A stretch of DNA of 64,000 nt. Source: an uncultured Neomegalonema sp. Its GTDB lineage: Bacteria; Pseudomonadota; Alphaproteobacteria; Rhodobacterales; Rhodobacteraceae. Where the stretch lies: assembly GCA_937995735.1 (NCBI GenBank), contig CALKIZ010000003.1, forward strand, positions 1 through 64,000, written 5' to 3'. A program made the translations under genes and the position numbers. Below the pieces are notes generated by a model. That model made no database searches, was not told the DNA's origin, and saw nothing but the letters and a program-made list of their open reading frames with translations. The first letter of the stretch is position 1, and every line of letters begins with the position of its first letter. Below are positions 25,801 through 34,662 of the stretch, in pieces.

Positions 25801-26142
25801 CTAATGCATCCGCGATCCATTCGGGACGGCTTGATCTGCCCCGAGCAAAACGATGTCGCCGTTTCCGTCGGAAAGGCCAAGCGTCAGGACCTCAGACATA
25901 AAGGGTCCGATCTGGCGGGGCGGGAAGTTGACCACTGCCATGACTTGTCGTCCGACAAGCGCGTCTACCTCGTAATGCACCGTGATCTGGGCCGATGATT
26001 TCTTGACGCCAATCTCATCGCCAAAATCTATCTTTAGTTTATAGGCGGGTTTGCGCGCTTCGGGGAACGGTACAGCCTCAACAATCGTACCGGCTCTGAT
26101 GTCGACTTTCAGAAAGTCATCGAAAGAAATTGTCTCTGACAT
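25801..26142 (-). CDS. csaA: CsaA-type tRNA-binding (EMAP-II/OB-fold) protein
   Basis: A 113-residue OB-fold protein. FLKVDIRAGTIVEAVPFPEARKP opens the tRNA-binding domain, and the conserved KSSAQITVHY and VVNFPPRQIGPFMSEVLTLG strands follow, as in CsaA. CsaA proteins bind tRNA and have been linked to protein export in Bacillus. Length is typical (about 110). It stands alone, upstream of the DUF3592 gene and after the phasin terminator. Confidence 0.9.
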   Translation of the reverse strand: MSETISFDDFLKVDIRAGTIVEAVPFPEARKPAYKLKIDFGDEIGVKKSSAQITVHYEVDALVGRQVMAVVNFPPRQIGPFMSEVLTLGLSDGNGDIVLLGADQAVPNGSRMH

Positions 26143-26191
26143 TGTGTTTCCCTGTTGCTTGCAGGGGAAGGGATAGAGGGATTCTTTCCAT

Positions 26192-26225
26192 AAAAAAAGC
26201 CGCTCTCCATCTCAGGAGAACGGCT
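26192..26225 (-). terminator. Rho-independent terminator of the phasin gene
   Basis: AGCCG-C-TCTCC pairs with GGAGA-A-CGGCT with one internal mismatch. On the minus strand it is followed by seven T. It lies 56 bp after the phasin stop codon. Confidence 0.85.
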
Positions 26226-26280
26226 ATCTATTGCTGACGCTAAGAAAAGGGAGGGATTTCGCGCGCCAGATATAGAGTTC

Positions 26281-26748
26281 TTAAGCAGCAGTTTTCATTG
26301 CTGATTCGGTCATTTCACGAATTTCCGTTACACCTTCGGTGAAGCGTGCGCGGATAATTGCGAAAGCGTCTTCGTTTGCTTTGCGAGCGGATTCGGACAG
26401 ATCGGTGAAGACTGCAACGCCTTTTTCGAACTGAGCTTTCGCTGCTTCCATGCGTTGCTCAGCGTTTTCAGCCGAGATTGGCGCTGTGGAAGCCTCTTTC
26501 ATCACTTCGGTCATCTCGGTGATGCTCGTTTGCATAACTTCGATCTGCTTTTTGAAAAGGGACTGGTACCCTTCAGCAGCAACGCGGTTTGCATCGACAA
26601 ATGCCTGAACGTTTTTCTTTTGAGCTTCGGTCATTGCTTCAGTGTCGAAGCCTGGGATCTGGGCACCTTCGAACATCTTGGTCATGTCGGCGGTTTTCAT
26701 CATTTCGACGTAGGTGTTTGGATCGAACCAGTTCTTTTCAGTGCTCAT
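26281..26748 (-). CDS. Phasin-family protein
   Basis: A 155-residue, fully helical, Met- and Glu-rich protein. KKNVQAFVDANRVAAEGYQS (44-63) followed by KQIEVMQTSITEMTEVMKEA is the phasin core. Phasins coat polyhydroxyalkanoate granules in the cytoplasm. It has GGAG 6 bp upstream of the ATG at 26748 and its own terminator, so it is likely a single, highly expressed gene. No PHA synthase lies in the window; the thiolase at 5.1 kb could supply precursor. An in-frame ATG 12 bp upstream is less likely. Confidence 0.9.
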   Translation of the reverse strand: MSTEKNWFDPNTYVEMMKTADMTKMFEGAQIPGFDTEAMTEAQKKNVQAFVDANRVAAEGYQSLFKKQIEVMQTSITEMTEVMKEASTAPISAENAEQRMEAAKAQFEKGVAVFTDLSESARKANEDAFAIIRARFTEGVTEIREMTESAMKTAA

Positions 26749-26860
26749 TGGATGCTCCATCGGTGAAATTTTGTGAAGGCTGTTTGCCTCTCGATGGAGT
26801 ATATATGCTGCATTGCAACAAAAACGTCAAGAGAAGTTTGTGTGCGGTGCAACATTTTTT

Positions 26861-27727
26861 CTACGTGCGGAGTTCGCGACTCCGGTTTGCTGCGGCTTTT
26901 ACGGTTTTTTGCATGAGCGAGGTAAGGCCAGATTCATCGTTCATTAACTCTACCAAGCCTGCTTCTGTGGTTCCTTTGGGGCTTGTGACATTGATTCTTA
27001 GCGTTTCAGCTGTCTCAGAAGATGCCCCAGCGAGGGCCGCTGCTCCAACAATCGTCTGCCGTGCCAAAGCCAAAGCCAATTCAGGAGCCAGGCCCTCTGC
27101 TTCGGCAGCGGCGGTTAGAGCTTCAATCATATGAAACACATATGCAGGGCCTGACCCGGACACGCCTGTCACTGCATCCATCTGGTCTTCGCTGTCGAGC
27201 CATACAGAAACCCCCACCGAGTCCGTCAGGGCCGTCGCGAGGGCTTTGTCATCCGTGGAACATGCTGCATTGGCAATCAGCGCGGATGCGCCAGCACCAA
27301 CTGCGGCAGGCGTGTTCGGCATCATCCGGACAACGGATGTTTCTGCACCTAGTAACCCTTCAAAATAGGCGAGAGGCTTACCGGCTGCGATGGAAATGTA
27401 GAGTGTATCTGGACTTGCCATGCCTGCGACGGCTGGTAGGGCTGTATCCATCATTTGTGGTTTGACCGCTAGCATAACGGCGCGCGGTGGAGGCCCATCA
27501 TACGTGCCATTGGTGAGGAGTGTCAGACCGTCAATCGCTTTGAGAGCGTCACTTGGATAAGGGTCGAGAATGATGGTTGCGCGCGGTTCTAATCCGTTGG
27601 CCAGCCACCCATCCAACAACGCTCCCCCCATATTTCCGCATCCGAGCAATAGGAATGGTTGCTCTGCGGTAAAAACAGAGAGATCAGTGGAACTGATGGC
27701 TTGTTGGTCCGAAGTTGAGGCGGTCAA
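26861..27727 (-). CDS. proC: Pyrroline-5-carboxylate reductase
   Basis: A 288-residue NAD(P)H enzyme for the last step of proline synthesis. FLLLGCGNMGGALLDGW is the Rossmann dinucleotide motif (about residues 25-41), and the C-terminal substrate region carries VSGSGPAYVFHMIEAL and the family signature INVTSPKGTTEAGL. No ATG or GTG precedes the Rossmann motif, so a TTG at 27727 is the likely start. That places the start 44 bp inside the upstream ybjN-like gene, suggesting translational coupling. Confidence 0.95.
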   Translation of the reverse strand: MTASTSDQQAISSTDLSVFTAEQPFLLLGCGNMGGALLDGWLANGLEPRATIILDPYPSDALKAIDGLTLLTNGTYDGPPPRAVMLAVKPQMMDTALPAVAGMASPDTLYISIAAGKPLAYFEGLLGAETSVVRMMPNTPAAVGAGASALIANAACSTDDKALATALTDSVGVSVWLDSEDQMDAVTGVSGSGPAYVFHMIEALTAAAEAEGLAPELALALARQTIVGAAALAGASSETAETLRINVTSPKGTTEAGLVELMNDESGLTSLMQKTVKAAANRSRELRT

Positions 27728-28211
27728 GAGCAGTCTCCGCGTTGATTTCCGCCCATGCTACGCAGTGAAACGCCGGGAACAAGAGCATATCGCATGTTCC
27801 GACCGCCGACCGCATCGCTTCGATCAAATCAAGATCGCAAGGGCTGCGTGATGCAGCCATGGACACCCAGTCTTTGTAAGTGCCATGATCTTCTTTGATA
27901 CGCAATTCCAGCAATCCGCGATGAAAGTTGCGATTCAAGCTGTCTGCGAGTTTAGAAACTTCGATCCAGCGTTCGCGGGGCGGAGCCAGCGCAAACACAC
28001 AGCTAATCTCGATGCTGTCATGGTCGGGCAATGTTCTGAGCGTCAGATCGTAATCGCTCCAATCACCCGCGACACGCAAAGTGATAGACCCGTCTGGGTT
28101 ATGATTTGAAAGGCGCCAGCCATAGTCTTGTGTCGCGCGCTCAACGCTCTCAACCAATAATGGTGATGACAGGTCGGGCGTCTGTGCCCCCCTGCTTACT
28201 CCGGTATCCAT
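27684..28211 (-). CDS. YbjN-domain protein
   Basis: A 175-residue YbjN-type protein (type III secretion chaperone-like fold). Visible are VERATQDYGWRL near the start, ISCVFALAPPRERW, and LNRNFHRGLLELRIKEDHGTYKDW. Such proteins are often found directly before proC in alphaproteobacteria. Their role is unclear; E. coli YbjN affects stress tolerance and motility. The end overlaps proC by 44 bp. Confidence 0.85.
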   Translation of the reverse strand: MDTGVSRGAQTPDLSSPLLVESVERATQDYGWRLSNHNPDGSITLRVAGDWSDYDLTLRTLPDHDSIEISCVFALAPPRERWIEVSKLADSLNRNFHRGLLELRIKEDHGTYKDWVSMAASRSPCDLDLIEAMRSAVGTCDMLLFPAFHCVAWAEINAETALDRLNFGPTSHQFH

Positions 28212-28404
28212 GCCTGCTCATCCTGCTCTGTCGATCTCGTTTAACGGATCGTTGTTATGAACAGACGATGTGGTAAATAATCTATTAAATCAAGAGGTAA
28301 TAACCATTTGTGAATGTAGTTTGCTAAATTATTAACGTAGGTATACTGATCACAAGCGGTGAAAAGGACTCGTATTGCCGGAAAAATACCGCCCTAGCGT
28401 CGGC

Positions 28405-28647
28405 TCAGCTTTTTGATTCGAGCGCTGCGAGTCGGGTTTTGAGGGCTTCGTTTTCTTCACGCGCTTTTTGTGCCATCGCACGAACAGCGTCGAATTCCTC
28501 GCGGGTGACGAGATCCATATCGGCCAGAAGACGTTCGACACGGCCCCGCACAGCGGTTTCGGCCTCGTCTTTGACGCCCTTTGCCATGCCTGCGGCATTG
28601 GTCATCAATTTCGATATATCGTCGAAGATGCGATTATTGGTCTGCAT
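28405..28647 (-). CDS. ubiK: Ubiquinone biosynthesis accessory factor UbiK (BMFP family)
   Basis: An 80-residue protein with an amphipathic N-terminal helix (RIFDDISKLMTNAAG) and a C-terminal coiled coil (REENEALKTRLAALE), the family layout. It assists UbiJ and the ubiquinone hydroxylase complex. ATG 28647 is chosen; a longer upstream frame shows no coding character. Together with COQ9 at 38 kb it supports a normal ubiquinone pathway. Confidence 0.9.
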   Translation of the reverse strand: MQTNNRIFDDISKLMTNAAGMAKGVKDEAETAVRGRVERLLADMDLVTREEFDAVRAMAQKAREENEALKTRLAALESKS

Positions 28648-28762
28648 GTCTCTATCCTTGTTTGTTATCTTTATGTGGGAGAGGCACGACGCAGCGCAAG
28701 GTACAGCTTGGCGCACCCGCAAAATTATACGTCGAATTATCGGCTTTTATCGTGCTCTTTAC

Positions 28763-28815
28763 TCAGAGCGATTTTGCGATCCGTCCAATTGCGGCTTCGA
28801 TGTTTTCTAATGAAT
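28763..28815 (-). pseudogene. Displaced original 3' end of the aminotransferase gene
   Basis: On the minus strand this segment reads SLENIEAAIGRIAKSL and stops with TGA at 28765-28763. The first 12 residues are identical to the end of the intact aminotransferase (SLENIEAAIGRI), and 37 of 39 bases match 29487-29525. Upstream of this segment homology stops at once. It is best read as the ancestral gene end, cut off by the inserted gene at 28851-29435. Confidence 0.8.
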
Positions 28816-29525
28816 AGTTAGACTACAAACTCAGTCGATTGACTCAAAAACTAATCCACCTGTTTTGGAAATTTCTCCTGCCAACGCCTCATAAGAACTT
28901 GGAAAGAAGACATTGCACTCAAAACTTCTTTAAGAGGAATAACGTCACCACCAATAACATGTAAAGCTTCCACTGGAGTGCTCAGATCATCTTGTGTAAT
29001 AGTAACATTCTCTAGTCTAAGACTGGATAACCCATTGCTCTTCATGAGCGGTAGCAGATCTTCTCGTGTTTCATATTGCTTTTGAAATCGACCTTCCCCA
29101 AGACAATATTCATTTTCATGTGCGTGAAAATCTCTGAGTTCTGAAGACCTTTTGCAACATTTTCTAAATTCCTTCAAAGCTAGCAAAAACTCTTGAGATT
29201 CAGTTTGTTTAATTTCCTTCTGAAGTGCGTTTGCCCAGTTTAAAGTCTGAGCCATTCTAATGACGAACAGGATTTCATGATTGGACACGTCCTCAGTTTC
29301 GATTTCTTTGCTGGTGTCCCCATCAGTTTGTTGAGGTTTTGCCAAGAATTCTGCATGTCGGCAGGCCTGACCGAACCTTTTTATAACATGAAGCAAACAA
29401 ATTTCTATTTTAGCCTCATTTTCTTGCGCAGTCATCGATCGCTCCCATGATACGAAATCATGATTGTCTTGACCCCAATAGTTGTCCGATCCGTCCAATC
29501 GCGGCTTCGATGTTTTCTAGTGAAT
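28777..29525. mobile_element. Small single-gene insertion bounded by 39-bp direct repeats
   Basis: 28777-28815 and 29487-29525 match at 37 of 39 bases in the same orientation, 710 bp apart. The repeats are the last coding codons of the aminotransferase. The DNA between is A+T-rich and holds one gene. The right copy is followed in frame by nine new residues and a stop, so the host gene stays open. This is the signature of integration into a gene 3' end, or of acquisition of a short island with a homologous end. No integrase is present. Confidence 0.7.
28851..29435 (-). CDS. Hypothetical helical protein with HEPN-like R-x4-H motif
   Basis: This 194-residue, mostly helical protein is encoded in A+T-rich DNA inside the direct-repeat insertion. 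Long amphipathic helices flank RDFHAHENEYCLGEGRF (mid-protein), where R-DFHA-H fits the Rx4-6H motif of HEPN RNases and toxins. The helix before it (CCKRSSELR) is also of that type. HEPN proteins are common in toxin and phage-defence loci, but I see no antitoxin or nucleotidyltransferase partner. ATG 29435 (MTAQEN) is chosen over a longer frame overlapping the aminotransferase. The HEPN assignment is tentative. Confidence 0.6.
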   Translation of the reverse strand: MTAQENEAKIEICLLHVIKRFGQACRHAEFLAKPQQTDGDTSKEIETEDVSNHEILFVIRMAQTLNWANALQKEIKQTESQEFLLALKEFRKCCKRSSELRDFHAHENEYCLGEGRFQKQYETREDLLPLMKSNGLSSLRLENVTITQDDLSTPVEALHVIGGDVIPLKEVLSAMSSFQVLMRRWQEKFPKQVD

Positions 29526-30633
29526 TGGCATAGCTAAACCGCAAAAACCCGTCGCCATTCACGCCGAAGCTGGTTCCGGCAATCGTTGCGACGCCTGCCT
29601 CTTCCAGAAGGCGGGTTTGCATTGTCTTTGCGTCAATGCCTGTGCCTTCGATATTCGGGAAGGTATAGAATGCGCCGGCAGCATCGGCACAGCGAAAACC
29701 GGGCAGGTCATTGAGCATCTTCACAATGGCAACACGGCGCTCGTCAAAGGCTTTCATCATTGTGTCGACGGCATCTTGCGGGCCTTCTAATGCAGCGATA
29801 CCGGCATATTGCGTGGCGGCATTGACGCAGGAATGAGCGTTTACACAGAACCGTTCGGCCAAATCGATCAGCTTATCGGGCCAAACCGCATAGCCGAGCC
29901 GCCAGCCGGTCATTGCATAGGTCTTTGACCAGCCGTCCAAAACAATCAGGCGGTCCCGAATTTCCGGATAGGCAAGAAACGAGACATGCTCACGCCCGCC
30001 ATAGAGCATCCGGCTGTAAATCTCATCCGACATGATCGCGACATCGGGCCAATCGGCTAATCCTGAAATCAGCTTTTCAACTTCAGCCTTCGGGGTGACA
30101 CCGCCGGTCGGGTTGCCGGGAGAGTTCACAATGATGAGCCGTGTCTTTGTCGTAATTTGATTGAGGACTTCATCGGCGCTGAAGCCAAAATCACGATTTT
30201 CATGCAATTTCATCGGGACCGGGGTTGCCCCGGAATACTCGATCATCGAGCGATAGATTGGAAAACCGGGATCGGGATAGATGATCTCTGTTCCCAGCGC
30301 GCCGAACATCAGGATCGAGAAGAACATGGTGGGCTTTCCGCCCGGCATGATCGTGATGTTCTCAGGAGACACCTCTACTCCGCGCCGTTTTGCAATATCG
30401 GCGCATACGGCTTCGCGCAGGGGCAGAATGCCTTTCGCGGGAGTGTAGCCATGATGTCCGTCGCGCAGCGCTTTGATCCCCGCTTCAACAATATGATCAG
30501 GCGTCGGAAAATCAGGCTGACCGATGCCAAGGTTGATAATGTCTTTGCCTTCCCGCTGTAATTCGGCAGCGCGGGCAAGAACGGAAAAGGCACTCTCTGT
30601 ACCAAGACGCGAGACGGCATCGGTCGGGATCAT
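29458..30633 (-). CDS. PLP-dependent class I/II aminotransferase with replaced C-terminus
   Basis: A 391-residue fold-type I aminotransferase. GYTPAKGILPLREA (63-76), NSPGNPTGGV (170-179), SDEIYSRMLYGG and the Schiff-base Lys237 in DGWSKTYAMTGWRLGY are all present, followed by FLRFSYANS. It is likely an aspartate/alanine/branched-chain-type enzyme; the substrate cannot be fixed. The last nine residues (GQLLGSRQS) differ from the ancestral end (AKSL), which survives 0.7 kb downstream after an insertion. The core is unaffected, so the enzyme is probably active. Confidence 0.92.
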   Translation of the reverse strand: MIPTDAVSRLGTESAFSVLARAAELQREGKDIINLGIGQPDFPTPDHIVEAGIKALRDGHHGYTPAKGILPLREAVCADIAKRRGVEVSPENITIMPGGKPTMFFSILMFGALGTEIIYPDPGFPIYRSMIEYSGATPVPMKLHENRDFGFSADEVLNQITTKTRLIIVNSPGNPTGGVTPKAEVEKLISGLADWPDVAIMSDEIYSRMLYGGREHVSFLAYPEIRDRLIVLDGWSKTYAMTGWRLGYAVWPDKLIDLAERFCVNAHSCVNAATQYAGIAALEGPQDAVDTMMKAFDERRVAIVKMLNDLPGFRCADAAGAFYTFPNIEGTGIDAKTMQTRLLEEAGVATIAGTSFGVNGDGFLRFSYANSLENIEAAIGRIGQLLGSRQS

Positions 30634-30663
30634 ATTCAGTCGCTCCGGTTGTTTAGGCTTACC

Positions 30664-31128
30664 TTAGCTTGCCGTTTTCAACCGCACCAGCGCTGTATCA
30701 AGGGCTTGCAGGAAGCGCGAGCGATCTTCTTTCTTAAATGCTGAGGGGCCGCCCATTTGATCCCCGCCGACACGCAGCTCTGCCATGAGGTTTCGTGTTG
30801 CGACGGCAGACCCGATGGAGTCTTTCGTGAAAGGCTTGCCCGTCGGTGCGAGCACTGTGGCATCCGCGTTCACGCCGCGCTCTGCCAGCAGAATATCTGC
30901 AGTGATAATCACCGATTTCGCATTTGCGCGCTCGGCAATCCAATCATCTGCTGCATCAGGATCAGCGGGAACCACAATTCGTTGAATCAACGGATGATCA
31001 GGGATGCGGATACCGCCATTGGACACCACCGTTACCGGAGTGTCGTGGCGGAAGGCGACTTTGTAAATTTCTTCCTTTACCGGACAGGCATCGGCATCGA
31101 CGAGAATATGCGGAGTGTTTTCGCTCAT
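30664..31128 (-). CDS. YaiI/YqxD (UPF0178, DUF188) family protein
   Basis: A 154-residue protein of the UPF0178 family with a PIN-like fold. ILVDADACPVKEEIYKVA (residues 8-25) is the family N-terminus with conserved acidic residues. VITADILLAERGVN and GGPSAFKKEDRSRFLQALD are the later signatures. PIN-like folds suggest a nuclease, but the role is unproven. ATG 31128 is preferred to one 21 bp upstream. It follows the aminotransferase start by 31 bp on the same strand. Confidence 0.92.
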   Translation of the reverse strand: MSENTPHILVDADACPVKEEIYKVAFRHDTPVTVVSNGGIRIPDHPLIQRIVVPADPDAADDWIAERANAKSVIITADILLAERGVNADATVLAPTGKPFTKDSIGSAVATRNLMAELRVGGDQMGGPSAFKKEDRSRFLQALDTALVRLKTAS

Positions 31129-31248
31129 GTCTCTACCTGTCACCCCCAATACAAACGGGCAAGCCGTTTTCCGGTGATAGGAAGTTGAATTGGAGGAAAA
31201 TCACTTCAGTCTTATCGTCAGGTAAGCAATGCGAAGGGAACGCCGTTT

Positions 31249-32037
31249 ATGTCCGCTACGATCAAACGTTTTTCGATTCGATCCTCAGCAACTGCGCTCG
31301 CCTGTTTGCTGACGTTGAATTCTGCGGTTGGCAATAGCATCGCGAATTGTAACGCGGATGCGATGCTGGTCTTTGATGCCTCGGCGTCCATGGCAGGTGT
31401 TGGCAATAGCGTGCTGTCAGTGCCCCGCATTGAAGAGGCGCGCGATGCAGTTCGGGAATCGATGCCTGATATTGCACCCTTTAGGCGGGTCGGGCTGGTG
31501 GTCTATGGTCCCGGTCCGGGAGGAACCTGTGACAACATCGACCTGCGTCTTTTGCCGCTCCCGAATGCGGCGACGCAGATTATTGCAGAAGTTGATGCAA
31601 TCGAGCCGGATGGGGGCACGCCGCTGACCAATGCCGTGCAGGATGCCGCAAACCTGTTGCAAGGCACGGGTAAACCCGGTGTTGTGGTGCTCGTCACAGA
31701 TGGTGCGGATACGTGCAAAGGGAAACCTTGCGCTTTGGCCTCCAATTTAGCGCGAACCAATGTCACGGTACATGTGATCGGGTTTAGGCTTCCTTTTGAT
31801 ACGCTCGCGTTTTCCGACCACACAACTTATGTCGAAAAAAGTGAACTGACGGCGAATGAGCGAAAGCGCCTGCATACTGAGATCAGGTGTTTGGCGGACA
31901 GCACCGGCGGCCAATTCGTGACGGCTGACTCGACTGAAGACCTTGTGACGGCAATGTACGAAGTGATGATTTGCCCGATTATTGGAGAGATTCCAGCACC
32001 TAGAGCACCGGATTACTCTCCATGGAAATGGTCGTAG
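31249..32037 (+). CDS. Exported von Willebrand factor A-domain protein
   Basis: A 262-residue protein with a Sec signal peptide (hydrophobic 14-30, cleavage near IANC). The vWA MIDAS is DASAS (Asp43-Ser45-Ser47), with a Thr in [10 protein letters not shown] and Asp in VLVTDGAD completing the metal site. Four Cys after the signal peptide suggest disulfides. It probably binds a ligand in the periplasm. It is convergent with uvrC and overlaps it by 25 bp at the 3' end. Confidence 0.87.
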   Translation: MSATIKRFSIRSSATALACLLTLNSAVGNSIANCNADAMLVFDASASMAGVGNSVLSVPRIEEARDAVRESMPDIAPFRRVGLVVYGPGPGGTCDNIDLRLLPLPNAATQIIAEVDAIEPDGGTPLTNAVQDAANLLQGTGKPGVVVLVTDGADTCKGKPCALASNLARTNVTVHVIGFRLPFDTLAFSDHTTYVEKSELTANERKRLHTEIRCLADSTGGQFVTADSTEDLVTAMYEVMICPIIGEIPAPRAPDYSPWKWS

Positions 32038-33971
32038 ACTTTTTGCGCCATGGCTTTTGAGACACCTTCGACTGCGGCTAGATCGGTGACACCGGCGCGG
32101 CTGACGGCTTTTGCAGAGCCGAAATGTGCCAATAATGCGCGTTTTCGGGCGGGACCGACGCCGCTGATTTCATCCAATGGATTGACCATCTGAGACTTGG
32201 CGCGTTTGGCTCTATGTGTGCCGATGGCAAAGCGGTGGGCCTCATCGCGTAAGCGTTGCAGGAAATAGAGCGTCGGATCCCGGTGTGGCAGTGCCTTTGG
32301 CCGGTGGCCGTCGCGGTAGAACATTTCTTTGCCCGCGTCGCGTTCTTGCCCTTTGGCAACCGCGACAACGGCCACATCTTCAACGCCAAGCTCGCCCAGT
32401 GTTTCGAGTGTCGCGGTTAATTGTCCTTGGCCCCCGTCGATCAGGACCAGATCAGGCCAGTTACCTTTTTCGCGGTCCGGGTCTTCTTTCATTAGGCGTG
32501 AAAACCGCCGGGTCAGGACTTCGCGCATCATGCCGAAATCATCACCGGGGGTCAGGTCCGTGCCTTTGATGTTGAATTTGCGGTACTGGTTCTTCTGGAG
32601 GCCATCCGGTCCTGAAACGATCATCGCACCGACCGCATCCGTGCCCATGATATGTGAGTTGTCGTAGACTTCGATCCGGGAGGGGCGATCATTCAAATCG
32701 AATGCATCGACCAATCCGTCGAGCAGCCTTCCCTGTGCGGCGGAATCGGCCATGCGCCGCGCGAGGGCTTCGCGGGCATTTCGGGAAGCATCGGCGACCA
32801 ATTCGCGTTTTTCGCCCCGTGCAGGCATTGCGAGCGTGATTTTATGTCCTGCGGCCTCGGTTAATGCGGCTTGGAGTAAGTCAATTTCTCCGGGTTCGTG
32901 GGAGAGCAGGATTGATTTAGCGGGGGGGCGCGTGTCGTAGAATTGCCCGAGAAAGGCCGCCAAAACTTCTGCTTCGTCCGCATCGGAGGCCAGTCGGGGG
33001 AAATAGGCTTTGTTGCCCCAGTTTTGCCCGCCCCGGAAAAAAAACACCTGCACACATGCTTGTCCGTTTTCCATGTGCAGAGCAACCACATCAGCCTCGT
33101 CCACACCGCGCGGGTTCACGCCTTGATGGGACTGGACTTGCGTCAGAGCCTTTATCCGGTCCCGAAAGACAGCGGCGCGTTCGTAGTCCATATCCTCCGC
33201 TGCCGCGCTCATCTCTGCGGCAAGGCGCTCTTGCACCGACGTTGATTTACCCTCGAGAAAATCGAAGGCTTCGTCAGAGAGTTCTTTGTATTCTTCCGGT
33301 GAGACATAATCAACGCAGGGCGCGCAGCATCGTTTGATTTGATACAGCAAACAGGGGCGTGTCCGCCCGTCAAACATCGAGTCATTGCAGGAGCGCAGCA
33401 GAAAAGCCTTTTGCAGATGATTGAGCGTCCGGTTCACTGACCCCGCCGAGGCGAAAGGCCCGAAATACCGTCCATCAACTGATTTCGCTCCACGATGCTT
33501 TCGTAGGCGAGGGTAATCATGACCGCCTTCGATCAGGATATACGGAAACGATTTATCGTCTCGTAGCAGGACATTGTAACGCGGCTTCAGGCGTTTAATC
33601 AGATTGCTTTCGAGCAATAACGCTTCGGTTTCCGTGCGCGTGACAACGGCCACCAGCGATGCAGCGTTAGAAATCATGCGCTGAATGCGCGTCGTGTGGC
33701 CCTCGTAACGGGTGTAACTGGCAACACGGTTGCGCAGTGATCGTGCCTTGCCGACGTAGAGCACCTCTCCCTTTGTATCGAGCATCCGGTAGACTCCGGG
33801 ACCATCGGGCAAGCGCGAGAGATAAGATTTGATGACATCCGGCCCCGTCTCGCGGGCTGCCGGACTTGTGGGCGCATCAATTTCATAGGCCGTGCCTTCC
33901 TCTTCAAAGCCAATCGGTGATGATGGCTCAGGCAATGAAGGAGCGTGGTCGGGACGGCGCGCTTTTGTCAT
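32013..33971 (-). CDS. uvrC: Excinuclease ABC subunit C
   Basis: A 652-residue UvrC. The N-terminal GIY-YIG nuclease has [20 protein letters not shown] UvrB-binding UVR motif follows ([20 protein letters not shown]). The C-terminal RNase H-like endonuclease region carries [20 protein letters not shown] and [12 protein letters not shown], and a helix-hairpin-helix pair ends the protein ([13 protein letters not shown]). An N-terminal extension of about 45 residues precedes the nuclease. It makes both incisions in nucleotide excision repair. Confidence 0.96.
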   Translation of the reverse strand: MTKARRPDHAPSLPEPSSPIGFEEEGTAYEIDAPTSPAARETGPDVIKSYLSRLPDGPGVYRMLDTKGEVLYVGKARSLRNRVASYTRYEGHTTRIQRMISNAASLVAVVTRTETEALLLESNLIKRLKPRYNVLLRDDKSFPYILIEGGHDYPRLRKHRGAKSVDGRYFGPFASAGSVNRTLNHLQKAFLLRSCNDSMFDGRTRPCLLYQIKRCCAPCVDYVSPEEYKELSDEAFDFLEGKSTSVQERLAAEMSAAAEDMDYERAAVFRDRIKALTQVQSHQGVNPRGVDEADVVALHMENGQACVQVFFFRGGQNWGNKAYFPRLASDADEAEVLAAFLGQFYDTRPPAKSILLSHEPGEIDLLQAALTEAAGHKITLAMPARGEKRELVADASRNAREALARRMADSAAQGRLLDGLVDAFDLNDRPSRIEVYDNSHIMGTDAVGAMIVSGPDGLQKNQYRKFNIKGTDLTPGDDFGMMREVLTRRFSRLMKEDPDREKGNWPDLVLIDGGQGQLTATLETLGELGVEDVAVVAVAKGQERDAGKEMFYRDGHRPKALPHRDPTLYFLQRLRDEAHRFAIGTHRAKRAKSQMVNPLDEISGVGPARKRALLAHFGSAKAVSRAGVTDLAAVEGVSKAMAQKVYDHFHGE

Positions 33972-34443
33972 AGCACTTCTTATAGAGCGTGTTGCCCCGG
34001 AGCTGAATTAGAATTGGAAGCAATTTGTCTGATGAAATTTCAGGGGGTTTTGTGGCTGACTAAAAGAGCATTATTTCTGTATCGAAATCAGTACAATTTA
34101 TAGGTCAATACCCTAAAATTCTTAACGTTATAGGGTGTTAGCAAATGATGTTATTCCCATTCAATTCGCCTGTGGATAACCCTGTTGGAAACATGAGTGG
34201 AAAAGTCGTCTTTCGTGGGAGACTCTAGACTCTTGGCGATTTGCTTAAAAAATATGCACATATGTTAAGCTATTGTTTAATATGAAATAAAACAAATTCA
34301 AAAGGTTAAGAAAGTGTCAAAAAGCATTTAATTATGATTCCCGCTGCCAAAATTACGAGTCAAGAATGTTTGTGCAAAACTTTCAAAGTTTTTGTTTCTT
34401 TTGATAGGAGTGTACGCTGGACAATTAAAAGATCGCGATGGCT
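33972..34443. other. 472-bp A+T-rich region without genes
   Basis: No credible coding frame is found in either strand. The stretch is clearly A+T-rich. It contains a perfect DnaA box (34171-34179), a near match ATATGCACA (34252-34260), a TTAA-N8-TTAA motif close to a CtrA half-site pair around 34265-34280, and an imperfect inverted repeat around ACCCTA/TAGGGT (about 34109-34137). Flanking genes on both sides point leftwards. Confidence 0.6.
34171..34179 (-). promoter_or_regulatory. Consensus DnaA box
   Basis: TGTGGATAA is the exact complement of the strong DnaA box TTATCCACA. It lies in the middle of the gene-free A+T-rich stretch. A single box can regulate transcription or titrate DnaA and does not prove an origin. 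Confidence 0.55.
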
Positions 34444-34656
34444 CTAGAATTTGCAGGCACAAACATCGGCGCGTGCGGTATATGCACCGCAGTCATCGCA
34501 TTTCACGTAGTCCTCGCCTTTGAGTTTTCTATGAACTGTGTTGCGCGCCCGTTCTTCTTCACGGGTCATTTTGGTATCAGCAGCGCGTCCGAGAATGCGA
34601 AATGCCATCAGTGTGCCAATGACGATACCACCTGCGATTAGAATTTTCATCAACAT
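34444..34656 (-). CDS. Small membrane protein with C-terminal zinc-ribbon-like Cys cluster
   Basis: A 70-residue protein. Residues 3-22 form a membrane helix (MKILIAGGIVIGTLMAFRIL), a charged linker follows, and the end VKCDDCGAYTARADVCACKF has CxxC and CxC that could bind zinc. It resembles the PP0621-type small proteins. GGAAAG precedes the ATG, inside the end of the S49 peptidase gene, so it is the second gene of that transcript. An internal ATG at 34650 is possible. Confidence 0.78.
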   Translation of the reverse strand: MLMKILIAGGIVIGTLMAFRILGRAADTKMTREEERARNTVHRKLKGEDYVKCDDCGAYTARADVCACKF

Positions 34657-34662
34657 GGCGTC

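Noticed and set aside
26589-27134. A plus-strand frame across the phasin and proC
   Set aside because: It runs antisense to two well-supported genes and has no start signal or domain.
33972-34443. Main chromosomal origin of replication
   Set aside because: There is only one exact DnaA box, and the neighbours (uvrC, S49 peptidase) are not usual for alphaproteobacterial origins. Kept only as a regulatory observation.
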